From Rotaria macrura (lineage: Eukaryota > Rotifera > Eurotatoria > Philodinida > Philodinidae): a stretch of 64,000 nt of DNA. The position numbers and the translations under genes were made by a program. The notes below the pieces were generated by a model. It had not been told where the DNA came from, searched no databases, and saw only the letters and a program-made list of their open reading frames with translations. Below are positions 1 to 12,099 of this stretch, one piece after another; positions within the stretch are counted from its first letter, which is position 1, and every line of letters begins with the position of its first letter. The DNA lies in the NCBI GenBank assembly GCA_900239685.1, contig OENT01000651.1:1-64000 (forward strand). Direction: 5' to 3'.

Positions 1-3000
1 GCATTCGCTGAGTAACTCTAGTGTATTTTGACGAAACTCCTTCAAACGTCGCCGAGTACCTTCGACGCCCAACACGGACACATAGGTTACTGTATTATTT
101 TTCACATCGAGTGCTGCTGGTTTGCCAATGTTTTCTCCTTCAACATCGAGTAGGTCATCTCGCATTTGAAATAGTATTCCCATTAGACGGCCCAACTCCC
201 GAATCTTTGGAATTTCGTTTGCTTCACTGATTTTTGATGAGAGTGGCAGAGCTAAAATCGCTGGTGTGATGAGAACGACTTCGATGGCCTTGCCTGTTTT
301 GAACCATGCAATGTGATCGAGTTCATCGAGCTGTCCGTCTCCTGTTATCATGCCAACATGTGCGGCACGTAGATCCATCATTTGTCCGATGCATAGATCA
401 TGCATGGACAACGATATTTCACTAACGACCTGATTAACGCGTTCAGGTGGAAATCCATTCTTGACAAGATCATGATTAATCAAACTCATACTGACAGCAA
501 TTAGATCGACAGCCGTGAGTTGAGCACGACCTTCACACAAATCTTGTGGTATATCGTTGTTTATTGCTGTTTTGTGTAAGGTTGGTCGACCTCGCCTCAG
601 ATCACTGTTATCTTGAGCAGGAAGATCATCAAGTATAAGCGAAGACGTATGCAAATATTCTATCCCACAAGCTAATGGCAAAATGTTTTTGACTTCTAAA
701 TTGTATAAATCGGAAACCATGATCATTAACAATGGTCGTAACCGTTTACCACCGGCTGATACACTATAGTTCATGCCTGAAATTAGTAACTGTTCGTTTG
801 TATCAATATCCGTTGCTGATTTGAGATTCTTGTTGAAGGAAGAAATCGGTAGAGCATCTTCGATCTGCGTCAAATGGTCACCAATAAATGTCTCTAACTT
901 ACGATTTGTCCTTGCATATTGTACAGAAGCTTTATTAATCAGTCGAAAGGCGAACTTCTCGGGATCACTTATTTGGGCGAAGTAACTACGAAGATTTACA
1001 GAAAAGTAATTATGCAATTGCAAATTATCTCTACAGAATAAGTAGAGGAATTCACGTAGTGCCGATTCACCGGAACCGATTTCGATCGATTGTAATGTTC
1101 TCGCTATACGACGGCCAACAAAGGCTCCTGTTTTTCTATCACGATCGGACGACAAGTATATGTCCGAACAAAGATATAGGAATGCATAGAATGGATTAAG
1201 TAAATGTTTGTCTGATGGTAGTCGACGACCAATAAACGATGCATAATGTGTGTACGGAGTAATAGAACTGGATTGAATATCGTCGTAGAAATCTCGACAA
1301 TCGTCAGTTAATTGACCTAGAAATGGCATAATCCACAATCGTTCACTTTCTTCACGAGCAGATTTAATATTAGCCAAGAACGTTGTACACGTATATGTAA
1401 AATGAGACTTGAGCATGGCACCTAAACGAATCATATCGTCTATTGGTCATTGTTTTTATAATTAGCCCTATTTTAAAATTTAAGGAGAGATCATTCTCTC
1501 GATAAACTATAGATGAAACTATAAATAGTTATTGAATCTATGTAGTGAATAGATTGGCAAGGCAAGATAATTGAGGAAATCGGTGTTGGTTTGTTAAAGG
1601 TTCTTTTTCTCATTTGTCAATATGTTATGATATAGCGATGTAATATATAATGATTTCAAGCATATGTTCTATTTCGACAGCAATTTGCGCGTACTTCATT
1701 ATTTTTATATGCATTAATAAAGAGAAGACGTAATATCAATTTCATTTTGACTAGTGAAATCAATGATAGGACTTTATAACATGAAGATCAACGACGACTA
1801 ATTCTCTGACTTTCTAGTAATAAACATGAATTCTCGGTAAATGTACGACATAGCGAAGCGAATTTTTGATTGCATTCTATTTTCAGTGTAACTATCTCAT
1901 TATTAGCGAAAGCATGACCAATGATGCCGGAAGATATATATGCAGAGATAATCTCATCGTACTCGAAAGACCAATGAAAAAAACTTACCTATGAAAAGTT
2001 TCTCATCATCATAAAATTCATCGCCTGTTTTGGTATCCATTCTTTGTGATCTTAACAAAAGAGCTAATTCATTAAATGTAGCACAAGTTGCATCAATACT
2101 TTTCGTCAATGTAATCAAACTATCAAATGTTTCCAATAGTAATGGGGTCAATGGTGTTTTTGGCAATTCTTTTCGATTGAAGTCTCCTCCACTTAATAAG
2201 TTTTCCATAATCGAAAGCCATTTATCCAATATTTTAATAGGCGTCAATAATCGGTCATTATTATTGTTGTCTTGTTTAAGCATAGCTAAATAATGTGACG
2301 GGATTTCGCCTAAATGTCGAATTTCATCTTGTGCACAATCCACAACACCATATGCAATACCGAAATAAAAACCTGTTTGGAATGCATGAAACAATTGTTC
2401 ATTCATGACATTGGCATCCATCATTTCATTATTATTTGCTATTGTTTCAGCAAATTTGTACAAACGAGCAATTCCAATACCAATCGTTGTACGTACTACA
2501 CGAGTGAACGCACCGACATTCGTAAGCATTATCGGGAATGTTTGTAGAGTGTCGCGCCATTTGTTTAACAGCCATGTCCATTGATCAACGTTTTGTTTTG
2601 CTGTAAACAATTCATCGCTATTAGATTTAATAGTCGATGATTTGACATTTGTTGCCAACAGATTTCTGATAATAGCTTTGATTGCGGATGAAATTCCTTG
2701 GCTATTATCATCAGATGTCACTCCGATCATCACAATCAGTTGTGAAAAAGACTTGACTAATAGATGAACAAGATACATAAATTGATTGCTTATACGTGCT
2801 GTTGTTGGTAATGCTCGAGGTCCGAATACCTTTCCAAAACGCAATAACATGAAATCGTCGCCCATGTTTTGTAAATCACTTCCGTAGGCCAGTCTGGTTT
2901 TTTTCAGTAGGGACATTTTTGCTAGGAAACTCGTTGCATTGGCGAAATCTTCTTCTGTTGGTGCTGTTCTCATATCTTCAATACCTGAAAATGGAAAATA

Positions 3001-3876
3001 GACGCACGAAGTAGTTATGGATTTCTCGTGTTTCTACTAACCAAGAGTAACCATTTCTTGAATGAGCTCGAGATCAGGTGTAGAACGTTGATGATAATCT
3101 TGCAACATCTGTTGTAGATAGGCATTTCCTTGCTGTACTGCTTGTTCATATGCACCATTTAAATCAAATGGTTCTTCACGAAGTTGTGCAATACAGTTGA
3201 AGCTTGCTGAATCAGGCTTGGGTGTTAATGTTTCGTTGATATGAGCAGAGTATTTTTTCAACAGTTCATCATCGGTCAATGGTTGATTATGGTTATTAGA
3301 AAATATTTGTTTTGCACGTTGCAACTGCAATGATCGCCATTCGTTATTAGTGTTTCGAAATTTTTGAAATAGGGCACGCGAGTTGACTGATAAATCTGAC
3401 CTATTTTGAATAATTCGATGTAACTTCGAAGAGTATCTATCAGCATTATTAAACAGTTGATTGATGGAGTCACGTACAAAATCATCGGATAAAGAAAAGC
3501 GTCTAGATATTTGATTTGATTTTTCAAGAAGGCGTCGTTTTATATGTGATGAATGGGTTATTTGCCAAATACGAGGTTTATTAGCATAAGATTCAAGTTT
3601 AGAAATAATGTACTGTTGTATAATATAACGCTGTTGTATTTCTTGTTCGGTTAGTTTGCTCGATGATTGACTCCTCTCTAAGTCATTCGTGCTTGCGTGC
3701 TTAAAATGCTGCACTGCTTTTGAATGATCATGCTTATGAAAATGGGGTAAATGGAAGCGATTTTTTTTTCGCTCTTCTGAGAATGTACAAAAGTTAACAA
3801 TTTAAGAAAATAAATCAAATTATCACCTACTATTTTGGATTTTCGAATGAAATTGTGGCCGCTCTACTGACAACAT
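1..3876 (-). CDS. Tandem isoprenoid-synthase fusion protein (3' end off the window)
   Basis: Exons 3876-3831, 3776-3042, 2984-1989 and 1439-<1 join in one open frame of about 1,072 codons that runs off the left edge. Start is ATG at 3876. The C-terminal region is a clear trans-prenyltransferase (FPP/GGPP-synthase fold): GGKRLRP at residues 822-828, first Asp-rich motif DDLPAQD at 863-869, second motif DDLLD at 1020-1024. Such enzymes condense IPP with allylic diphosphates through Mg2+ bound by these aspartates. Residues ~290-700 look like a second, divergent all-helical class I domain, with DCAQDE at ~476-481 and TDDCRDFYDD at ~637-646, spaced as in the family. Residues 1-260 are basic and helix-rich and are not recognised. 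Seen: motifs and splice junctions. Inferred: that the first region is a terpene-synthase or prenyltransferase relative; its first Asp motif is degenerate, so it may be catalytically weak. Confidence 0.8.
1440..1988 (-). other. Intron 3 of the isoprenoid-synthase gene (549 bases)
   Basis: Donor GTAAGT lies at 1988 and the acceptor AATAG ends at 1440. Removing it restores the frame (G + AC gives Asp). No coding or repeat signal is seen inside. Confidence 0.75.
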
Positions 3877-4727
3877 GGTTAGAAATTATTATTAATATGA
3901 TATACTTTCTGTGTATAAATGTAAACTGCGGGGTTGAAACTATTCATTACACTGAGTTAGTCAACCGTAAAACTAAGCTATTAATAAAAAAAAACATGTA
4001 TGATTAAACATGTGTGTAAAATATTTTTATCATATTCTACTTCTATCATTCTTTTTCTGATGATACACTATCTTGTTGCCCACTTCATGTGATTCGTATC
4101 ATCGCCTACGATAGACCTCGAAAGTGCTCTGGATTCTTTTTTCGTATTGAGGAAATAATATTCTTTGTTCCTTCAATGGTCTATTCAAGTATACAAACAG
4201 TATTTCATATCATATTCTTTTACGTCATGAAAGTCATTCATCAATTTTTGCGTCAATAAAAAACATTAACTATGAAGGACGATATCAAAAATACTTCTGC
4301 ATTATTCAAGTGGTGATACAAATCATGTGTGTGACGACAGTCACTGGTAATCAAGATGAATAATATTGTTATTTGTTATATCATGCATTTAGTACGCAAA
4401 TGTATTCAAAAAATACGAGGAAAGAAAACATAATATTTCAAAAACTCTCACTCTCTCTTATCTATACCGTTGGTTCCTGATCATGATAATATAACGTGTT
4501 ATATTAATATAACAGAAAATTCTTCGTATGTTTTTTTCATTCTTTTTCAAATTATGGATCATATTGACAGAGAAATGAAATCTGTATGTATATATATATA
4601 TTAATCGCCCACGTTCTACAAATGAAGATCGTATGTCAAAAAAAAAGAGAGTGCTGTAAAAATGTTTTAATTCCTTCATTCCCGTTTTTTTTCTTTATTC
4701 GACGGTCTCGATTGATACTCACTGACA
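3877..4727. other. Divergent intergenic region
   Basis: This A+T-rich spacer separates two divergently transcribed genes and probably holds both promoters. It contains short CT and TA runs (about 4449-4456 and 4590-4601). No convincing ORF or RNA gene was found. Confidence 0.6.
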
Positions 4728-5584
4728 ATGTCTCACAGTTATACAAGAGATTATGCACTAGAACAACGGTTCAATGATAATTTTCCTTCAGCAATTGTAG
4801 CTATATTAGCTATTATTCAAATGTTAACTACATTCAGTATAATAGGTCTTGAGATTGGACACATACTCTATAACATTCGTTTAACAAATGTATTCGCCGG
4901 ATTCTGGACATCAATACCTTTCACAATATTATGGATTTCGATGTTCGCTACTGGTATATCTTGAATGCTAATTACCGTTTCATATTATAGTTATTCTCTA
5001 TTTTAGTATGTTGCTGTCGTCGACGAAGTTGTGCTACACATGCTGTTGTACAAAATGTTGTCTCGTGTTTTTTCGCAATAATTCTTATTGGCATTAATAT
5101 TGCTTTTCTTCGACTACCATATAAATGCTTTTTTACTGCCGATATATGCAAAAATTTACAATGGGATCATGATATAAATACTTCATGGAATTGCCTTTTC
5201 GATGATTATACAGATAGCTGTCGAAATATTCGTTTGGCACTGATTAAAGCTCAATTAGCTGCTGGTGTTGTTATGCTAGTTACAAACGTCCTATATTTCA
5301 TATTTTACGGTGTCGCTCTCTCACGAGCGAAACAACAACGAATGAATGCACCAGCAGATGCTGTTATGGCTCCGGTTTATCGACAAGCAGCACCATCAAC
5401 AATGCGCTATGAACCTCAGCCGTACACAATAACATCAAACCCATATCAACCTTCAGCACCTGCTATGATGCAAGGCTATCAACGAGGTCCAAGTCAAGTG
5501 CCACTTGGTGTTGCCAATATTAATTATTCGCCGTCGAATCAAGCATCAACAATGTATCCAAAGATTTCAAATGATCGACTTTAA
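4728..5584 (+). CDS. Four-pass membrane protein with Pro/Gln/Tyr-rich tail
   Basis: Two exons, 4728-4953 and 5007-5584, encode 267 residues; the 53-base intron has donor GTATAT and acceptor TTTTAG. Four hydrophobic segments are visible: about residues 20-42, 54-74, 90-112 and 167-190. A CCCRRR stretch follows the second segment, giving a basic cytosolic loop and possible palmitoylation sites. The second outer loop, about residues 115-160, carries four cysteines and an NTS glycosylation sequon, so it is probably disulphide-bonded outside the cell. The tail is rich in Pro, Gln, Tyr and Ser (PQPYT, NPYQPSAP), as in proteins that bind WW or SH3 domains. The topology resembles MS4A, MARVEL or claudin-like tetraspan proteins, but no family signature settles this. 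Its 3' end faces the thioredoxin gene 70 bases away. Confidence 0.75.
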
Positions 5585-5654
5585 TGAAACAAACTACTGA
5601 TGATTAAAGCGAATGGAACACAAAAAAACAGGAATATTCTATTCTTGTTTTGTT

Positions 5655-8600
5655 TTATCGACTAAGTTGATCAATCATCTTTTGAATCCTATTCTCATCG
5701 ACAACACCTGTAAATCGACTTATTTCTTTGCCATTTTTAATAGCCAAAACTAAAACAAAATAAAACAGATGAAAGATCAATGTATATTAAACGTGCTTTT
5801 AGCTCAAAACTATTCTACTTTAGTTCTCTCGTTCTCAATGTAATCGCATATACACAGCCATTCTATTTAAATAAACTGATTATTCTCGAAGACATATCTG
5901 GCAAACAACTCTCACAACTTGACGGAAACATGTAATTTAATTTTAGAAACTAAATATTCAGGATAACATATTCGTAGATAACATTGGTTGGTATCGAATC
6001 CGTTTTCGTATTCATACTGATGATTCAGGTTATTGTATGAATTCAAACGATGACGCGATTCATTGACGTATGTGTTTAATCTAAGTATTAGATTATGCTA
6101 GCAGATGTTTTCTATTCGCGATTCATTTAGGTCTTGTTATTTACTACGTTCAAAAAAAAACAGAAATGTAGTAAATATATTGCTTTTATTAAATTTCATG
6201 ACGCAAATGAACATCTGTGTGTTAGAGTTAGCGATAGAGAAATGGCCTTACGTCTAACAAAAGTGAATGTGAACTGCCATCTAATGAGAATCAAAACATA
6301 TTAAGGGTATGAAGTTATGATATATGATTAAGTGATGAGCGCACGCTATCATTTAAAATGACACTCACACTTTGATGATATCTCCTTTAATGTTGATTGT
6401 AGCGTATCAAACGTTTTTGGTAAAATACTGTTCGGTTTTGAACTGTTGGACAAAGAATATTTACCAGATCTTAAATTCAACTTTAACTTTCTCTCGATGA
6501 GTATTAGTGAAGATTTGCGAAATCACGTATTTTCAAAATTTGAGAAAGTTGAAGATTGCTAAGAAACATGCTAAGATTTAAATGGCCTTGCATGACGTCA
6601 GATAATCTATCGATAAGGATATATATATAATTGACAAAATAGGCAATATTCATGATTGCAAAGCATCTAGTCAATCGTCAGCTATTCGAACACAGGAATC
6701 TATTCTAAAAGTGAAGATTGACTTTAATCTGAAAGGAAAATCTTGAATTCGAAAGCGAGCTCATCAACTATTTAGCTATCGAAGTAGTATTCGTCGCATA
6801 TTCATAAATAACCATCAGTATTCACTTCAAAAGAAATTGAATTGCTAATCAACGAATACAAATGCTATAGAAAAAAATTTTCGATTTAGATACGAACATT
6901 TTGGAAAAAATAGAATAGGATCATTATTCAATTCTCGGATGAGAAGCTAGCCTGTATTCATGATATTGGTCACTCACAAAATGACCGAGTTTGAGCTGAA
7001 AGTTAATTCAAAATTGACTAAAAGATGTCATTACATGCAGACGAAACTCATTCTAGAAACTGATGATTTTCTTCATTGTACTTTTCAATTGAGAGATAAA
7101 GGAGGCATCGATCACTTTTAATGGTGAAAGCATATCGATCATGGGCTATCTATTTAACCATTAGTCTCAGCAGCTCTTCTATATACATCGAAGATTCTCA
7201 GAAATGATTGGACGTTTCAAAAACATGTTGCAAAACTTCACATTCATTATCAAACATAATGAACGCTATCAAAAATGAATTTCCATCGTGGATCGGCCAG
7301 AATCTCATGTTCCCCAAAGACTCAACGTTAAAATCCACTAAAGCCCGCCATTTGGGATGTTATCACTCAGACGATCAATCGAAATAAAATTGCATAGAAC
7401 AATACTTTAATTGTTTCATTGAAACAAGCAGCGAAAAGAATCAGTCAAGAGATTTGTTTTTGAAAGCTGCTTCTCATAAACTTATAGATTCTATCGCATA
7501 TTCCAATATGATAGAAAATAACTATCATCGTGAAAGCATTTGATTTTGCTGAGTATCGAGGGAGAATATTTTACAACTAAAGGTTAAATCAGAAAGATTG
7601 AAAATGAAAAAGATATTGTTAAAATATCAAAGACACCACTCGTTCTATTATTCTCTGACGAATACTCAAATAGTGACGACATGATGTTTTTCTCTTATTG
7701 AAAGAAAAAGCATTCAGGTACACGACAAATTCGAACATACACTGGGATCGATTGAAGCAAGGACTTCAAAATATATCTATTTAATGATCTATCTATGTTA
7801 CAACTTAGTGTTTGAGATCATATTAAAGTTTAGACGTATGAATAATATTACAATCTAGGAAAATATCGTTAGGAAAACTCGGTCTAGTATTTATTTAAAT
7901 TACTTCGTACATCGCCGTAAAAAATGTACTACAAAAAAGATTTCAAGTAACATAGATGAATATCTATGTTAGAGGTGTCGGTTTAGCAATAGCATTATAT
8001 TAATGAATACTATTTTTAATGTTTTTCTATCAGAAGTAACAAAATGACTTCATACTATTTTGTGAGTATTGAAAACCATAATTTAAGATTTTCGTATTCG
8101 TTTGAATTAGTATTAGTATTGAAAATATCACTAGTTAAATGTTAATACTATCGAAAAATGTATCAAATAATGCTAGTTTAATGCTAATTTTAATTCAATA
8201 CTAACACGAAAGTATTAAATTATTTTTTTCAACTCTATATATAAGACAAAAGTATTCGCATGTTTTCGATACTAATCCTAATCCGACTATCCTAATCTAT
8301 CTAGATGCATCATTAGACATCGGCGTGACTGTCATAACTACAGTGACTTACGTTCACGGGCGTTGCCAATTTCTTGAAAAGGCCAGTGACTGTGGCAAAA
8401 GTCTACTCACGATAAACTTTAAATGAAGCTACATAATGCCTATTCTCTAATTTTAAGTGAATATTAAATATCTCACGTTTCCCACTCTTTAAATATGTAT
8501 CAATATCAATATCTTCTTTCAATTGTGCTAATCCAAAACGAAATATAATCAATACTATGTACACTCACAATAACAGTAAACTATAATTACATTATTAATG

Positions 8601-11552
8601 TTTCATAGAGTTCACATAGAAATATTTCAGAAAAACAACTCGATGAGGTAAACAATAGATTTTCATCTTTACCCGTTCGTGAATCAACAATTAAATCAGA
8701 CGTTCTAATAGTAGACGATTCGAGAAAAGTAGGACAAGCACCAAATACGCATTCGATAAGATTTATGAAACCTTGACCCTTAACAATCTCAAATGGCCTA
8801 CTATCGAGAACGACAGATTCTATTAATGCAACTTTAATTTTATGTATCAGCTTAGGATTAATACTACTTGATTTATGTTTTGTTGAACTACAAAATATAT
8901 TGTTATTCATGTTTCATTAGGTTCATCAAGCAACGTAGTCGTTTGATCACAAGAGTCAACATGTTTCTGCATGTCAGCTCTACCAGTAACGAAGAAATAA
9001 CTGATTTACATGAATCGCACGTAACATAATCTTGTTTGATATTTTGAAAATGAACGATACTGAGGTATGCCCAAAGTTTGAGCAAATTATCTTTCGATTT
9101 TGAGTTTTGACAAAGTACAGAAGAATCATTCTTTTTGAAATCAATTTTGATAAATGTTCTTTGGAGATATATTTTTCGGTGGTCGCTGTATTTGCCATTT
9201 GATTTACATCGGATATATTTTGTTGAAATCGATTTTCTATGCCTTATTCACACTCACGATGGTCGAAACGTTAAAATTTCCCTCAATAGAAACAAAACTT
9301 ATTCAGTATGATACGTATAATATGCAAATGCACTCAGACGACAGAAAGATATCACACTATAAGTAAAATCAACAAAGTTTCCGTGACAAATCTCTACAAC
9401 AAGAGAAAAAAATTCAATTTTCATCGCTTTGCAGCACAGCCATCTATATCAGTAAAGTTGTTCATCGGCAAAGATCGTTTCATCACGAAAAAATATTGAA
9501 ATTTTTCTCTCTTGTCTACGGCGATATATTGATTGATTCTAAAAACGAGTACTCTAGCGTAAGATTTGAAAAATCTGCTTTTCATGGCGTCCAGTTAGTT
9601 GATGCGAAAAAGAAGTAAGAGTCTTATTTTCTTGTCTATTATCATCTTAAACATACACTTCGACGAAAAGATTTTCAAGTTTTTTGTAGATTATTATTCA
9701 AAACGAGATTTTCTATAGTTCTGGATATTTCTTGCATGATCACGAGAGATACGGAGCATAGTTATGTTCGGCATGATTTTGTATTAGTCATGTATGACCC
9801 TCGCCGACTTGGTTGGGTGAATCCGCCGTGTTTCTACCAATTTGGGGGAAAACTTTTATTTTGCACTATTGATATTATAGTTAGACGGAGCATAGTTGAA
9901 AATGATCGGAGGTAATAATTAAACATGTTCGTCAGGTCAAAATATGAAGATCCAGGTTTTTCTTAGGAAAATCTCATCACATGTGGGAAGTATTCGAAAA
10001 TTTTTTCCAGAATTTACATCGCCTTCTTCCTAATAGAGTGAAACTTTCTGAGCTTATGGGCCGTTGACATGCAAGCATAGGCATAGGTTAAATAAATTTT
10101 GAAAGTGTGCAAAGTGATCCCAAGCGGGTAGGGCTCAAGTGGAGTGTACCAAGCTAAATTGGACCCTACATATCTCCGCTATTTTAAATGATACAAATCT
10201 GAAAATTTTATCATAAATATATGCCATTCGATAGCCCTTTCGACGTTCTAGAGTATGGCACTATTACTGCGGACTGAAAGTCCTGGTCAGGATCAACCTA
10301 GTTCAAATACTGCATATCTGTATCAAGAACATGTATTTTTGACTCATACAAATTGGACTGATTTTGCTCATGATAATTGAGTTTTCATGAAAATAAATGA
10401 CATATTACGAATCAACATACAAAAGTGAGTCAATGTATATATTTTTCAAAATATTTGGAGAACTTGTATTTTCGTCGAAAATATCAGAAGGGATCCGCCT
10501 TAGGGATAAGTGAAAAAATGAAATCGATCAGAATCTCACTCTGAATGTGAAAAAGGACATCTAGGCCTTTATGATCCCATTAAATTCAAAAATGGCGGGT
10601 GAGTAAATAATAAAAACTGTATTCTAGCCGAATTTTTTTTGACACATACCGGAGGGGACTCAACTGCATTTTTCAATGCAAATAAACGTACTCCATACAT
10701 TTGAAAAATATTTAGATCGACTCAGCTTTGTACGCTGATTCCAAATATGATATGTGTTGTGACCAAAATGGTAATTATTATGACAAAAGTCAGTCCAATA
10801 CCCATATGTGATGATTTCTTCCTAAAGAACAATCTGGATCTCCGTTCTTTTAACTTGTAAAAATTTTTAATTGATACCTCCAGTCACCCTTGCTTATGCT
10901 CCATTTAACTAGAGTATCGAAAGCATGAAAAATAGTTTCCCGTAAAGTGGCAGAAACCCGATGGATTCAACCAATAATCATCTGAAATTATCAGTTTTTA
11001 ATACTTTCATTCTCAAGAGATATCCGAATAATACTGAATACAAACACATGACTTTTTGTGATGATTGAACACATTGAAGACTTACCAGTTGGTACTGCTT
11101 GCACATTATATTTGCTGCTTAATTCACCCAAATTATCAATATCCACTTTAGCCAATTGAATTCGTGAATCATCAGATGTATTTTGTAGTTTCTTATTATA
11201 ATTCGTGAGAACTTTTTCCAGACGTGGCTCTATTTAATTTATCACATGGATTAGAAATAAGCAAGTAAAAACGATGGTCGATTACCTAAGACTTTGCATG
11301 GTCCACACCTAAAACATACGATTCGAATTTTGTGTTCGAAATCAAAACTTTTTTTATTTACCAAGTTGCATGAAAATCCACAATAAATGGTTTTTTACTA
11401 TCGAGAACTTGTGTTTGAAAATCGCCATCATCTTTCACATGAAATACATTAGCAGATAAACGCAAAACAGATGTTTGAAATTGTCGACGACTATTCACCA
11501 TACATAATGTATGTGTAGTACGCAGCAGTGTTTGTATGCAACGGGCAGACAT
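5655..11552 (-). CDS. TXN2: Mitochondrial thioredoxin
   Basis: Exons 11552-11362, 11308-11286, 11229-11086 and 5749-5655 encode 150 residues. The first ~40 residues are Arg/Ser/Thr-rich without acidic residues, as in a mitochondrial targeting peptide. The active site WCGPCK is at residues 64-69 and is split by intron 1. AKVDIDN, AVPT with the cis-proline, and KNGKEISRFTGV follow as in human TXN2. The product would reduce protein disulphides in the matrix, together with thioredoxin reductase and peroxiredoxin 3. The last intron is 5,336 bases, very long against the other two (53 and 56 bases), and is filled with repeat debris. All junctions keep frame and the family match is close, so the call is firm; the targeting role is inferred from composition. 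Confidence 0.93.
8587..9198 (-). pseudogene. Degenerate hAT-family transposase fragment (BED finger + hAT segment)
   Basis: On the minus strand, 9060-8915 reads as a BED-type zinc finger: VTCDSC, then in another frame DMQKHVDSC, so the finger is broken by a frameshift. A stop follows near 8911. Downstream, 8910-8587 carries LDSRPFEIVKGQGFINLIE, typical of the conserved block after the BED finger in hAT transposases, followed by a SSTI motif. The rest of the transposase, including its catalytic DDE residues and C-terminal dimerisation region, is absent. This is an inactive remnant lying in the same orientation as the host thioredoxin gene. Terminal repeats and an 8-bp target duplication could not be found by eye. 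Confidence 0.6.
9803..10980. repeat. Large imperfect foldback (inverted-repeat) element
   Basis: The left side (9803-9990) matches the reverse complement of the right side (10800-10980): TTGGxTGAATCC, the GGAGCATA block, GGAGGTAxxAATTAAA and ATCACATxTGGG occur in the same order in both arms. An inner pair, 10345-10500 against 10630-10795, shares ATTGGACTGA, ATCA-GC-TACAAA, TGAGTC and ATATTTTTCAAA. About 350 bases (9990-10345) are unpaired on the left. No ORF is present, so it looks like a non-autonomous TIR or foldback transposon, considerably diverged. Confidence 0.65.
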
Positions 11553-12099
11553 AAGTCTTTCGTATTTAATCTAGAGATACGAAAGTAACTGTTAAAAAAA
11601 TTAAGAACTATTTATTCGTGTTTATATAGAAATAAGAAAATCTCACTGGATAAAATATTATAAATAAATAAATAAATTTATATATTTAATAAAAATAAAC
11701 ACATACAAAAACATTGATTAAGAAACATATCACAATAGGGATTTTGCTTAATGATTATAGATATATCGACATAGAAAAAAATCACAGAAAAATGGAAAGA
11801 AACAATACGTTTGAATTAAAACTCGAATGAATTATCTAGATTTAAAAATAGGAAAAGAATATTTTTACAAGGGATTAATTAATCGATTTGAAAATGGAAG
11901 ACGCATCGGCAAAGATAGTTGTCGAGCGAAGGGCGGACTAGGAAATTCATGATTATTCAATGGGTTTATCCTATAATACCGAAAAGTAGAATTGAATAAA
12001 AAAAATGGAAACTTTTGAAAAATGCTAAAAGCATACTTAGATGTATCATTGGACGAAAATATATACGAATTGCTGAGCTAAAAGAATAACACATCTGTT

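Larger units (their letters stand above)
5750..11085 (-). other. 5.3-kb last intron of the thioredoxin gene
   Basis: Donor GTAAGT lies at 11085 and the acceptor TTTTAG ends at 5750. The intron holds a degenerate hAT transposase (8587-9198) and a large foldback repeat (9803-10980). The stretch 5750-8580 shows no recognisable gene, RNA or repeat apart from generally A+T-rich sequence. Confidence 0.8.

Noticed and set aside
3715..3776. Start of the isoprenoid-synthase gene at the GTG at 3714
   Set aside because: The frame continues upstream through a KKNRFHLP segment to an acceptor and a first exon with ATG at 3876.
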